Notes under the pieces: generated by a model | Told to the model about the DNA's origin: nothing | What the model saw: only the letters and a program-made list of their open reading frames with translations | Databases searched by the model: none | NCBI GenBank assembly: GCA_038363925.1 | Contig: JAQQWL010000011.1 | Location: forward strand, 4,402,001 to 4,466,000 | Direction of reading: 5' to 3' | Length of the DNA stretch: 64,000 bases | From: Apiospora phragmitis | Lineage: Eukaryota > Ascomycota > Sordariomycetes > Amphisphaeriales > Apiosporaceae | Shown here: positions 37,810-49,900 of the stretch, piece by piece | How positions within the stretch are numbered: position 1 is the first letter of the stretch | Layout of the letters: each line of letters begins with the position of its first letter | Program-made: the position numbers and the translations under genes

Positions 37810-40241
37810 CTACGCTGACCCGGCCAATACAGGGTTTCTCGAGATTGTGTTTCGTGTTGCGGTCGAGATATGGTGAACCGATTTATCAATACTTGCCACG
37901 TTCACGACGCTCTATGCAGTTCCGAAATATTAGCACTGATGGATGACGATACCAACTCAATTGGCTGGTCTATATCATACCTGTTCCATTATGCCAAGCC
38001 ACACCCGTAACCTAGTGAGAGCGTCAAGTTGAATGTCTAGGTTGTCGGCTTCTAACAACATGATGTCAAAGCTCCTGCAGGTCGTTACGTGAGTACGCGG
38101 TGCTCCATTAGATCCGATAGTTATATCACTTACGCTGCCACAAATGATGAATACATGGCGACGTATGTCATACGTGTACCGAATGTTCGAGTATAGCTGA
38201 CAGCCATTTGGTTGGCTGTGATGCTATGTTTCAGGCAGGTCCCGACATGGCCTGCCGCCGTGGCAATGTCGTCGGGGCTGGAGGTGATACGGAGGAGTAA
38301 AATACTCGAAGCATGGTAGAGCATCCTGGAAAAGGGTCAGCCGGCGCGTGAAGAAAGGCCCTCGAGACTCACTGCAGCATAAAGATCCAGGGGGGTGGTG
38401 GCAGTTGAGTGGGGTTGAACTTCATAGTGTCTGGCACAGATTTCCACATGTTTTCTAGGCGTTGGCGGGTTCGTGCAATAAAGCCCATTCTTTGACGTGG
38501 GTTGAGAGCACCTTCTGAGCTATACAGTTCGACGATAATGTCATGAAGAATCTAGATTTTTATTCCCCATATAGTGATGAGCTGAGAGCTGCCTGTAATG
38601 CGGGGCCGGGGGAACACAGGGTGAACTTACCAGACACAGGCTGGCTAGGAAACGGAAGGCCGCTACACGTTGTTTGGGCTGATAGACATAGTTGACCAGT
38701 GCTGGTGGGCAGTTAAGAGGGTTAACGTAATACGCCGTCCAGGGACCTTGGTCATCGTCGAAATCAGCCATGCTTGACGGGTCACGCCCACGTCGTGGCG
38801 CAAATGTTGGCTCGCGACCCATGGCAAGCGACATGGCCCTACGTGAGCAAGTAAGTAATGCGTCGCATAGGTGTGAGTATTGAAGCGGCGCGGTCCTTGG
38901 TGAAGATATAGATAGTCATCACTTACTTATCCCACACGAAAGCAGACCAAAATAGCCTATCTCGGGTCGCCCGGTCTTCATAAGAGAGGTCCGAAACGCC
39001 TGCCACATTTTCAGGGGCAAGATGAATACCGAGCTACAACAGTTTAGTTGCCCAGTCTTATCACATGGTCTAGAATGTGACAAACCCACATCGTGAATCA
39101 TCCGAAACGCCTGTATGAGAGAGAGGGTTATTAGTCCATCCTCACTCTATGTCGTGTACGTCTCTCGCGTATAGAACAGAAGACTGACCAGGCCGGCGTG
39201 ATTCCACCCCTGGCTCACGTTGCCTGCTGCACATTCCCTTCCAGAAAGGAGCAGTAGCCCTTGGATGGTCGTAATCTTGTTCGGGCCTTCCATTTCCTTG
39301 GCCAGGTACTCTTTGGCTAACTGTGAGAATAGCCTTTCTTGCGTAATCCGTTCTTCTTGTTCCAGGCCATCGATCTTGCTGGTCGCCGAAGTGTACATGG
39401 CCATGAGCAGAAACTCGGAGAACATGGGGCCTCCTAGTGCCATGTCGCGCATGAAGGTCGAGCGATCGATGATGTTGAAGACGGAGTAGCAGAAGTAATA
39501 GTCGAGTAGGGCATCGCCCAGCTTCGGGTCGACGGATATGTGCTTGGAAGTCGCGAGGGCCTGCAGAATGCGGGCGTATTGTGGATCGTCCGTCATCCCG
39601 GGCGGAATGGGCGACGATGTCTGGGGCGGGGCTTCACTCGCGACATTCGGGCCCCTAATCCAGCTGGTGAGGCCGTGGTACGTCACGTTGCCCGATGCAT
39701 CTACCGTCAAGCGATACTTGGCGCCGTCGTCCGCCTCGGCTGGACTATCGGCCATTTGAGCGCCCCTTTGCAAAGGAGCGGTCGCTGGAGTTGAGCCCTT
39801 TGCGGAGGGGGTTCCTGGTGGGCTGCTCCAGCCCTGACCAGGTGCCAAGTCGAGCATCTCCTCCATCTGTCTCATCCTTTCCTCCATGCGGACCATTCTG
39901 TCCTCTAATTGCACGACATTGGGCTCGGGCGACTGATTGGAGCTGCTCGACGTTTTCGAATTCTGAAGCCGGCGCAACGGTCGCGCAGATGCTGGTACCT
40001 GGCACTCTTCGTGAGTATCCTTACAGCCACCACAGCGAGGCCTTATACCGTCGCAGGAGATCTTCTTCTCGCGGCACGCCTGGTGGCAGAATCCGTGGTC
40101 AGCCGCCGGCCTTTTCTTTTTTTTTTTTTTTGGCTTTTCTTTCGTTCCATGACACCTTCGGTTATGAGATATGGGGACGGAGGGGCTGCTACTCACCAGG
40201 CAGGAGACGCCGTAAGGGCGCCTGCGCTTCTCGCCGGCCAT
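37810..40241 (-). CDS. Zn(II)2Cys6 transcription factor with fungal-specific domain
   Basis: Nuclear regulator of the Gal4 class. Nine exons: 40241-40197, 40079-39189, 39110-39090, 39033-38927, 38838-38631, 38551-38373, 38325-38134, 38074-37981 and 37911-37810, together 1839 nt (612 aa), all phases consistent. The binuclear zinc cluster has cysteines at 14, 17, 24, 31, 34 and 41 (CX2CX6CX6CX2CX6C) and is only complete when intron 1 is removed, because that intron sits between the first two cysteines. A short coiled coil (QLEDRMVRMEERMRQMEEML) follows, then the fungal TF middle homology region with RMIHDLGIHL. Exon 3 is only 21 nt long. It lies between a TauD dioxygenase and an amino-acid permease, so it may control them, but nothing in the sequence proves it. 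Confidence 0.88.
40117..40131. repeat. T15 homopolymer in intron 1 of the Zn2Cys6 gene
   Basis: Fifteen T on the + strand (poly-A on the coding strand) inside the first intron of the regulator gene; length is prone to sequencing error and polymorphism. Confidence 0.75.
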
Positions 40242-41268
40242 ACTGGTTTTATGATGTCGATGGCCCGTCTATCACCATCTCAGCAGTCCACGCAAATCAA
40301 AATTTGGACTGCAAAACAAAAGCGAAGCAGGGAAGAAAGCGCCATGTCTCTCTCGCAACGCCAATGATCGCCAGCCAATGCGCCCTATCATATCACCCTG
40401 GTCCTGATAGGCCCTGGATGACCCCCCGATATCGATCCGGGGTAGCTGATACAGATTCTCCACTCCTCCTTAAGTATCCACCCTGATGACATGAGCTTCA
40501 GGGCCCCCGACCCGGCGGACTGGGTGCTTGCTGACCTGAGAATAACCCATAGAAGCCCGCCACGACATAAGGCTTGTACGTCACAGGATTATTTGGGGAA
40601 TCCGCAAGAGAAACGCCGATGATAGTTCAGTGTGCCGTGTCTAACACCTGTTACTGTTAAATAATCCCCGGCAGCAGTTACCCAGCCCAAACGACGTATG
40701 ATTACTGCGCTTTGGCAGGATTGGATTCCAAGTGTCACATACCCTGGTCGTGCAGCCGAGCGCCCAGGTAGGTAGGTACATACATCATACCCATGTTGTA
40801 GAGCACAGCACCTTGTCGTCTACGGCCATCTCCCGCGGTTCAGCAAGGAAATTACACACCAGGCAAATCACCGAAGGATGCTAACCGATAGGGACTCTAT
40901 AATAACCTGACCGCGGATGTCGTCCTTTACCCAACTGGTGCAAGTGCCTTGTCTAGACTAGGAAGGATTCTTCCAGGTATTATCTCCTGTACGCATATCG
41001 CGCCGCCAACTTCGACTGTGCTGACGGCGTCACCCGTGCCGTCAGGACAGGAGCGTATCGCTCATCATTCGCAAGGGCAATAGCAAGGGTAGTCCAGAGG
41101 TCGCTGATACAGCTATGCTAGAGAGACGATGGTGTGACCAAGTACAAGTTGCAACATATGCGAACCATATCGACTATGGCTGAATAGTAATATTAATATC
41201 AAAAGACACACATTTCGTTCAAGACAACCTAACATGCTCCCCCACTTGCCCCGGGATGCAGATGCGGG
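40242..41268. other. Intergenic region upstream of the Zn2Cys6 gene
   Basis: About 1 kb between the permease 3' end and the regulator start. No supported gene; presumably the regulator promoter. Confidence 0.45.
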
Positions 41269-43787
41269 CTATAAACGGCCCCAAAGATTCCAAAGCGACG
41301 GGGGATCGGGCTTCTCGTCGATGCCCCTGAAGCGAGCTTCATGTAAGTTCCTGATCTTGTTGACCACTTTCTCTGAGTTCGACAGATCGACCAAGCTCCA
41401 TTTCGCCCTGCGGATCAACTTCAAGAGAACCCACAGGCCAATGAAGCAGATGAGCTGGAGAGAATTTATATTAGCGCTACAAGTACTGGGGAAAACGCAG
41501 GACAAGTGATGGTGTAGATCACCGACGAAGTTCTTACCGCCATGTACGAAGACAGAAAAGGTTCGGGTTTCCAACCGACCCACAGAGACGTGCCGTTAGA
41601 TACCACGAGGATGAAGAGACATCCTGCAAGCGACACATAGGCCGTCACCGGCTGGAGTGAGCTACGATAGGGGTAGTCGTCCGGGCTGTCCTCGTCCCAG
41701 CGCCGGACCTGGGAGATCTTCTGGGCCTTCAAGACCTTTTGGTGGCGGTGGATGCTGGCAGAGGTCTGGTTTAGCTCTAAATAGCCCTTCTAAAGGCTTG
41801 GAAGGAAAAAGCTGCTGCTTACCAATGATAGAAACGGATAAAGGCCCAACATTCGCAGGCCCATACGATGATGACACCGACGGATCCCATCTCTGTCAGT
41901 ACCTCGACAAACTATTTCGGAAAAATGAGCAAGGGTATTGCGCATCCTAGCTTCTGGAGGGAGTGCATGATATGCTTACCTTGCCAATTCCGGTACTGTC
42001 GACAAGATGCAGAAAGGGTATCCAGCAGAATGCCAAAGCGGAGAGAACCATGGCTCGCATTGGTACTTTGCGGCTGTTGGTCTTACCGAAGTAGGCAAAG
42101 GCTCGCAAATGCCATGGCTGGCCGGGGCCATCGTCCAGGCGACTGGTGAGCGCAAACAGACTTCTCGAGGCTACATACAGATTTGTGCTTGCGCAGGTCA
42201 GTGCTGTGAAGATCAAGAAGGCATTGATACAGTTCGCCAACGGGACGTTGACGCCTTTGGCGATAGCCACAAAAGCAGACTGTGTACTATTAGTATGAGT
42301 TGCTTCAGGCTGTGTATTATCAGTGCCAGTTGCGTCTTGATCCCCCTGGGTCCAGCTGAGCCGTGGGAGCTGTCGGTCATTCCACTGAATGTTGAAGGAC
42401 GCCAAGAGACCGCCAATAGTGTAGGCAACCGTAGCCAGGGAGGGGATATAGATAGAGGAGAACTTGATAGTTCGCCCGATGAGCGTCTCACTCTGAGACT
42501 TGTGGCTGAGATCTGTGCTGGCGCGCCGATCTTCGGTTTTGGGCCACCGAACCTCCAAAGCGCATGCCGCAACAATCTCGACGCCGACGTAAGCGAAAGC
42601 CGCTATGGACAGGGAGATGAAGAACGCTTCAATCCAGTAGTTGGTAGCCTTTTCGTCCCTTGGTGTAGGATTGTTCCAGTCTGCCTCCTTATCAGCGGTT
42701 ATCCCTAATGCTATAATGATAGATTGACTGACATTGAGTTCCTAGGGACTTGTCCGAGCCAACTGGGCAGAGTCAGAACACAAGTTGAAAGAGTTGTCCT
42801 GGACCGAGATACGCACCACCGGTATTTACCACTATCATCGCAACCATGATCACGACGAAGAATGTGACCTTGAGTGCGCCGAATATGACTTCGAGAAACC
42901 CGTATACCTAGGCACTCATTAGAACTCCATTGCTCCGCACCACCTATCGTTTCCGTACCTCGATGTTGGTGGCGTTTATAATAATCATGATGACAGGAAG
43001 GACGAGAAACATGACTATCGCCTGTAAGACTTTGTCGTTGGTCCAGAACTCGGTTTCTGCGGCGACGGTCACAACTAGGGCGGAGAATGAAACCGAATAA
43101 GTATACCTACAGAGCGTCGGCGGCGTTCTGGTCAGCCTCCACGATGGCAATGCAACTAACGATTTATGTCAAGGGACTCACCAGTATGCGAGCCCAACTG
43201 CTATGCCCAGCTCTACATCAACGAACTCGCTCACATAGACTGGCAATGCACCCGGGATCGGCCAGATACACAGCATCTCGGTAATGCATTGCATAACACC
43301 AAAGGCGAGGAGCCCAACGAGCAGAAAGGACAGCAATACAGCCATTGGACCGCCCAACTCGAGGATTTGGCCGCAGCGCCAGTAAAGCCCCGAGCCCAAG
43401 GTACCATTAATGGTTATCATCTAGCAAGGGTTAGTCACCTGGATGCAGCAATTGCCATCGCTACCGCTTGGAGATAGGAGGGAGGGGGGTTGAGTGATCT
43501 GACGATAGACTTACAAACAGATGGATTCCATGCAGTCGCCGTCTCACCGTCCTGTCGAGGTTTGCTTTCTCAATGATGACTTTCTCTGGATGACGAGTGA
43601 TGGTATCTCTGTCTGGCTCTTTAGAGCTGTCGCTGCCCTTGGGGTTTTGTGCTTGGGCTATACTGTCTGCCCGGGTCTCAAACAATTCCAGTGGTATACC
43701 CTGGATTACAACACTTGCATCTGCGGTGCTCTGTGGCCTCGAAGGTCTGGATTTCGGAAACCAATCCGGTATCCAGTCGGCCTGCAT
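41269..43787 (-). CDS. Amino-acid permease (YAT/AAP family)
   Basis: Plasma-membrane amino-acid/proton symporter of the fungal amino-acid permease family. Eight exons: 43787-43515, 43420-43182, 43106-42959, 42907-42817, 42680-41980, 41890-41823, 41754-41538 and 41454-41269, summing to 1923 nt (640 aa). A hydrophilic N-terminus of about 85 residues precedes helix 1 with its GTLGSGLYWR motif (the usual GTIGTGLF). Roughly twelve hydrophobic segments follow, including FISLSIAAFAYVGVEIVAA and CASTNLYVASRSLFAL, both typical of the family. The loop between helices 7 and 8 carries an unusually polar, Asn/Thr/Gln-rich insertion of about 40 residues. Whether the substrate is a specific amino acid or an amine cannot be read from sequence. 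It is co-oriented with the TF and TauD genes. Confidence 0.88.
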
Positions 43788-43793
43788 GGTCAT

Positions 43794-44470
43794 TGCCTAG
43801 TTGCTTAATCTCGGTGCGACAACGTCGAATCGTCTATGCTTGAGAAAGAGAAGGGCGATTCGACAGAGGTCGGGGGAGCGAATACACCTAGGCATAAATG
43901 TATGGTGTTGAATAGAGATTGGCCCTGCTCGTACATCAATTGGGCGGGAGCTGAATGACCATGGCCCGCCTCAGTCTCTGGATTCCTTAGAGGTCTCTCA
44001 GTGTAAGCGGCTGGCTTACCGAGACAGTTAGTCAACCGGGCTGCAAAGATGGAATTTGTTCCGTTTTATCTGCCGCCAGAGACCAATCACGACAGGGTGC
44101 GCAGCCCTCGCGGCCGCTCAGCTGAACCCGCCCGTACAGGTGCGACCACACCCTATGACGCTTCGCTCCGTTGCCCAGAGGTACAGCCTGCTTGCACTAT
44201 TGGTAATCTGGCAGCCCCAGTGCCGCGGTGACGATTATCCTGTAAATGTAGATGGAGTCACAGGTCACCTGAGTCTTGGTGTTTCTTATCTGCCTGGAGC
44301 GGCTGCCTTATTCGCTTCCATAAGAAACTTGCGTTGGGTAGTTGAAAGTCCATGGTTTCGAGTAACCCAACACTCTTCACGAGGAACACCAATATTACTA
44401 GACCTTATTTACTCCATAACGATATATACTTACTCATTCCATTTGCATCAACTCAAAACTACAAGTGCCG
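43794..44470. other. Divergent intergenic region
   Basis: Between the permease start (-) and the 63-aa gene (+). Overlapping frames occur but none has coding character. Probably contains both promoters. Confidence 0.4.
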
Positions 44471-44824
44471 ATGACAGACACGCAGGCAAAACCCGCCGGG
44501 CCGATGAGGCAAAATGCGACGACCCGCTACCTGAAGAAAGAGAGCCTCCAGAAGTTGCTGGAGAAGCTTTTCCCTGGCCAAACAGATTTCAAGATCCGGG
44601 TACGAGGCATTCCTTAACCGACAAGTGTTCGCAAGTAGTCTCTTGCTTGCTTTCTTGCATGCTGACTCCAGAACGGCTGCAGTTGAAGGAAGACCAATGG
44701 TCCTTTACGGCACCAACGGAAGTGAAGGAAGTGAGTATGCCTCGGCCGAGCCTACACAAGGCATCATTCAATCTTCTGCGGCTGACTTGCTTCTCCCCCA
44801 ATTGAATAGGAATACATCGAGTAA
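44471..44824 (+). CDS. Small conserved-looking protein (63 aa), three exons
   Basis: No function recognised. Exons 44471-44599, 44683-44730 and 44810-44824 (five codons including the stop) give 192 nt. The product starts MTDTQAKPAGPMRQNATTRY, continues LKKESLQKLLEKLFPGQTDF and ends in FTAPTEVKEEYIE. It is basic at the N-terminus, has a short amphipathic leucine-rich helix, and an acidic C-terminus; no signal peptide or membrane segment. Both introns have GT...AG ends, lengths of 83 and 79 nt, and leave the frame open with a clean stop, which chance would rarely do. Competing readings of the region yield stops. The second exon is in frame only when the acceptor at 44682 is used. It looks soluble and intracellular. 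Confidence 0.6.
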
Positions 44825-45325
44825 GTGCATTCTGTTCCCCTCCTGACCTCAAGGGACCTTCGTTGGCAGCAATCAACGCTCGGTACTCCCGATGTGATGT
44901 GATGGCTGACCATGCCCGCATGCAGTGGCGCCCGAGACGATTGACCAAGACTGGGGAGGGTGAGCGTGCGGGATGCAGATTAGCGTAGGCGCAGGGGAGG
45001 CGCAGCGCTCAGCGCAGCCATTGCATGCCAATTTGTAAATTTTAGGGAACTTTACAAGTATGCCTAGGTAAAGTACCTAGGGAGCTGGGCAGAATGATCG
45101 GGGGGGGGGGGGGGTTTAAGACAGTTTCTTTTCCTCTTGTCAGCTTTGCTCATTGGGCTTGGTCGCATATAGATCGGGATTTGGCCGGAGTTGGCGTTCT
45201 GTTATACCATACAATAAATACTCAGTAGTGCTCAACTGTGCCCTATACTTACTTGCGTACCCTATCTGCCCTGCCTATTACAATTTCGTTTGGTCCTGGT
45301 CCTGGTCCTGCAACGTTTCAATTTC
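44825..45325. other. Intergenic region with G15 run
   Basis: Spacer between the 63-aa gene and the CorA-like gene, both on +. Contains an uninterrupted run of fifteen G (45100-45114). No gene recognised. Confidence 0.45.
45100..45114. repeat. G15 homopolymer
   Basis: Fifteen consecutive G on the + strand about 210 bp upstream of the CorA-like start codon, a length that is hard to call accurately and may form G-quadruplex structure. Confidence 0.8.
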
Positions 45326-46927
45326 ATGAACAACCAACCTACTGGTACCATGGGCACAATAGATATGGAATGCTTCGTCGAGAAGATCACCGAAGCAGTG
45401 AAGATCCTCGATGTTCCCATCTCCAGCTCGGGCGGTCTGGGTGCAGCACGCTCCCATGAGTCTACCGACCTGGAGGACCTGGTCAACTATCTGGAGGACG
45501 CATCGCATCAGAGATACGCGTGTCGCGTTATGTACGGTTCCTCCACCCCTTGCTACCACGCTCAGTCCTAATATGCGGAGGGTAGCTCAATATGTCAACG
45601 CAACTCCTGGAGACCGCTGCAAATAACGGAGCCTATGCTAGATTTCATTGTGCAGAAACATGGAACCAGCCCTTCCTTCTCGGAGCTCCCGTCGTGTTTC
45701 TACACCCGGAATCTTGAACTGGAAGAGGTCTTTGGCGTACCTTTCACAACCAGTACACAGGATTCGTGTCATGGTCAGTACCCGCGATGTTTTATTTGCT
45801 AGCAAAAGCGTACAAGTGCTGAAAAGTAAACAGAGGTGTTGTACACCTTGACATACCCTGAATTCAAGATGTCGGCGGGAAAATGGGTGCTGAGGCAGAG
45901 TGGGTTATATCACCGATATAACACCATGACATCGCAAAGCATATACATCTTACTGAATCCGATGCCGAGGTCGCAACTGCAGGAACAGGTCTCGGCGCAT
46001 CTTCGAGATCGCCCCCATACAACCTTGATCGACCCCTTCTGGCTCCATCGGCTTTTGCTCTCGACACATCTTCCGGCTTGGAGACAATATATTGCCGCCC
46101 AGGAAAAAGAGTTCCTTCCAAAGGTAGGTTGCAAACATGTCATGCAAGACGGCTCTAATCAGGGAACTATAGGCGAATAGTACTTTTGCGACATTCATCG
46201 ACGAGCCATTGCGGCTAGGTTATGATACCTTGAGTACTCTTGTCGGTCTCCAGAATCGCTTCCTCCAAGTGCCAGTGATCATGGAGCACACTACCGAGCT
46301 GTTGGATGAGCTGAAAGGGTGGCTAGTCGACCTATCCGATCCGCATCCATCCCAACAAACCATCAACCTTGGGACCGAATTACGGAATCACAAGCGTCAC
46401 TGTCAAGCCTACGCTCGATCGGCTGAATACCTACAGCGTCGCGCCCAATCCGTGGCCCAATTGCTCTCAGATACCTTGTCTTTCAGAGACCAAGTCGAAG
46501 CCAAGATACAGAATGGCAATATGATCCAGTTGAACAAGTCGGCGGTATTCATCACAGCTCTGACTCTTCTATATCTCCCGTCGTCCTTTGTGGCTGTAAG
46601 TTTGAACCCCTCTGTTGTGTACGCGACTTGAACTGAGTGTGATGCAAGTCAATCTTCGGAATGAACTTCTTCGACTATGATATGGACACCCGGCGTATCG
46701 TCGGGACTTCGATGGTGTGGATATATGTCGTTGCGTCGGTGATCCTGACGTCCATTACGATGCTTTTCTATTATTGGCTGCTGAAGAGAGACGGGGCGCT
46801 ATTCAAGTCACTCGCGCCCAAGGTTCGTGTCACTGCCGACTGGGTGCAAACACCATTCGCAAGTATGACACGCCGCTTGACCAATCGAGGCAATGCCGGC
46901 GTTGAACTGAAGGAATTGCCGATATGA
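45326..46927 (+). CDS. CorA-like Mg2+ transporter family protein
   Basis: Membrane protein of the fungal CorA-like group. Exons 45326-45531, 45586-45773, 45834-46123, 46173-46595 and 46649-46927 give 1386 nt (461 aa). A large soluble N-terminal part with long helices is followed by two C-terminal membrane segments (VFITALTLLYLPSSFVA and VWIYVVASVILTSITMLFYY). The signature GMN of CorA channels lies in SIFGMNFF between them, where the last intron is removed. The sequence CRVISICQRNSWRPLQIT, seen only after joining exons 1 and 2, matches the usual start of this family's conserved region. Many fungal members lack proven Mg2+ transport. The stop codon lies only 30 bp from the stop of the convergent kinase gene. 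Confidence 0.84.
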
Positions 46928-46957
46928 TGACTGTTTGGTAGACCTTCTCGCTATTAT

Positions 46958-49900
46958 CTAACCAGGAAGAACCACCTTATAGATTGTGCCGCGCAACGTT
47001 GAGATGATGATGTATCTCTCCTCGGCTTGACTGGACAGGGTAGATGCGAACTCTTCGCCGTACGACAAACCGTATAACGGGGCGAGAGTTGCAACCTCGA
47101 CATCTTCTTCTGGCCGAGGGATGCCAAACTCCATGAGTATCATTTTGTTGTTTGCTGATTGTGTCCCAAGGGCAAAGATCTTGTCATCCTGCCAGCTCGT
47201 GAGCACCTTCACGAAGCGATATCCCCTCACTACTGTTTGTACATCACGAGAGTTGTCATCAAGACGAACACTCCGGATATGCAGGTGTTTCTCGCGCGTG
47301 ATAATGGCACAATTCTCCTCTATATGGAGTGGAGAGAATGTGGTGAACAATCTAACGGTGCCACTATCGAGACCCTGAGAACTGTAAGCGTGATGGTGAT
47401 ACCGGTCTTGCTGGTGAAGAATTACCTGTGACTGTATGACAAGCGTACTAAGTGTCTTTTTCTCCGGCGAGAAACATAGCACCGGAATCTTGAACTCCCG
47501 AGTCTTGACTGTGAGCTCTGGCTGTATCACAATGTATACTTCGTTCTGATTCGAGAAAGATAAGTGCGTCACATCTGCCGCGGGAAAATCCAAGGGCACA
47601 AATCGCCACGGTTCTTCATTTGAGAAGCCAGCTCCGCTTGAAGCAGTGTCGGAAGCCGATTCGCGCCTGTTTCTCAAAATCAGCCAGCTGTACCGGAAAG
47701 GGGAGGGGGAGGAAACGAAATGGTTTGCGTTCATAACTCACCGCCGCTTTGTGAACTCGACCAGCGTTGATATGTTACTGTAGAAAAGACAACCAGGCTC
47801 TCTTTCCCCTTCTTCGTGTCTGAGAATGCAAGCAAGCCATTTGCTGCTGTCTGATATTGCGACCTTTTGTATTTCTGGCATATGTAGCGAAACGCGGTCG
47901 AACTGATCAAGACTGACATCGACTGACGGCCCGCGCCGCAAGTCAAAGATGTAACACTTGTGAAAGTGGGAAGATTAGTATTCACTATATGATATCGGGA
48001 GTGTAGGAGGATTTGGTCGAGTAATAACCACTTACATCAAAATTTGGCTTCGTAGTCGATGCGATTAGATACCTCGAGGTCAAGCTAATGCACTGCCAGA
48101 AGCATTCCTTGTCTTCGAGGACGTATTCAGCTCCAGCAAGAACCAGACCACCAGTACCTGTATGTGACAAGGACTCTGATGTGAACAGTGCAATCATGGT
48201 GTCGGTGTAGTATGCGACGAGCGTTCCGTCACGGGACACAGCACAACCCTTGAAGGCCCGGAATGTTGGTATCGTCCATTGTTGTATATGGTGATCTTGC
48301 ATGGGATTTTGGGGACTGGGTCTCCTATAATCGATGGGTTGGTTAACTCTGACAACTCCAAAGTTATTCTCAAGGCGTACCTGAGGTATTTGACGAATGG
48401 CTTCATCCTGAATCTTTGGGTTGACAGATTTTGCTGCGATCCAACCTCCGGATCACCTCCAACCTCGCTTCTGAGAGTCCTTAAGTGATCATATGCATAC
48501 TTCAGTTTCGAAGAGACTGCCTTTGCCGAGGTGTTGCGACGTTCTCCCTGGTCAACAATTAGGACCGACTTGTCTAGGTAGTCGAGTACACCCTTGAACA
48601 CATCGCCTTCTTCCGTGCTCCTAGTGTACGCTTGTCGTATAAGCCTTGCATGCCATCTTTTGACTGCCGGGTTTGTTTGAGTACGAGTGAAACTGGTTGA
48701 GGAGCAGAAGAAGCGGTCCATCTCTTTAGCAGCTGGCTGTTCTGCACGAGACGTCGAGAATTCATCGACGCCTTGGTAACCTGCGTCAAGGTACGTAAAG
48801 ATGATGCTAACGATGCAACCCAGAGACCTTTGGCAAGCCTTGCGAGTTAGACCGTTTCTCTTATACCTACTATTTCGGGGACGGACAATACAGGAGCCAA
48901 GGGCGCTGACCCTGGCTTTGTGGTGGTCAGGTAGCGGCCACCACTAATGCGACAACTGAGGATAGGGGAAGGAAGCGAGAGTCGCTTACCAAACGTCACT
49001 TTCAGTCCTCATCCGCTTTTTGGCCATGGTAGACTCGGGGGCTAGATAAGTCCCCTCACCGCGCCGGTTTATGGTTGCAGATACCGACATGTCTGCTGGC
49101 TTTCGGCGGATAAAGCGTCTGTCGAACATTCGCTCGGGCCCTTCGCCACGATCACCATGCTTGATTTTCACGCGAGACATACCGAAGTCGCTCAACTTCC
49201 ATATGTCACGATCTTCGCCATCAATGTTTTCGCGGAAGACCAGAATATTGGCGGGTTTCAGGTCCATGTGGTAGCAGACAACTTGTTGGAGATCAGAGGT
49301 GCGAATGTCGTTATGCAAGTAGGCTAGTCCTTCGGCGAGACCTTCGGCACTCCGAATCAGGTCTGCTTTCGCAGTTGATGTCGTGGGACTGTGCGGATTG
49401 ATCTTCATCATGTATTCCTTCAAGTCGCAAATGGCGAGTGGCATGAATAAGCTGTATGTGTCACCCACCTCGAGGCTTCCGAGGTTTTCCAAGATGTTGG
49501 GGTGACCACGAGCAGAACTTCCCAAGATGATTTTCATTACATTCGCTTCATCGGATGCCTCGAAGTCGGGACGTAGGATATAGTCTTTGCGGGCCATCGA
49601 CCTGGGCTTGTCGTTGACCATGCCCTCTCGAGAATTTACGAAATGGCCTTTCGCTATCTTGACCGCGTAGACCTTACCAAATGCCCCTTCGGATAGCGGC
49701 GTCTCTTCGAGGTACGGAAAGCGACGACCATCATGTCTTTCGACTATGTTCTGCTCTTTCTCGAACAGAACTACCGTGCAGAAATAGGCCTGGTTCTTGA
49801 GGAACTGATCTGCGGTTGCAACGTCGCCGAAGAGCTCTTCACAGTCGCCCCGTTCTGCGGGCAAGGTCCCCAGCACTCGTCCTCTTCGATCACGCCGAGG

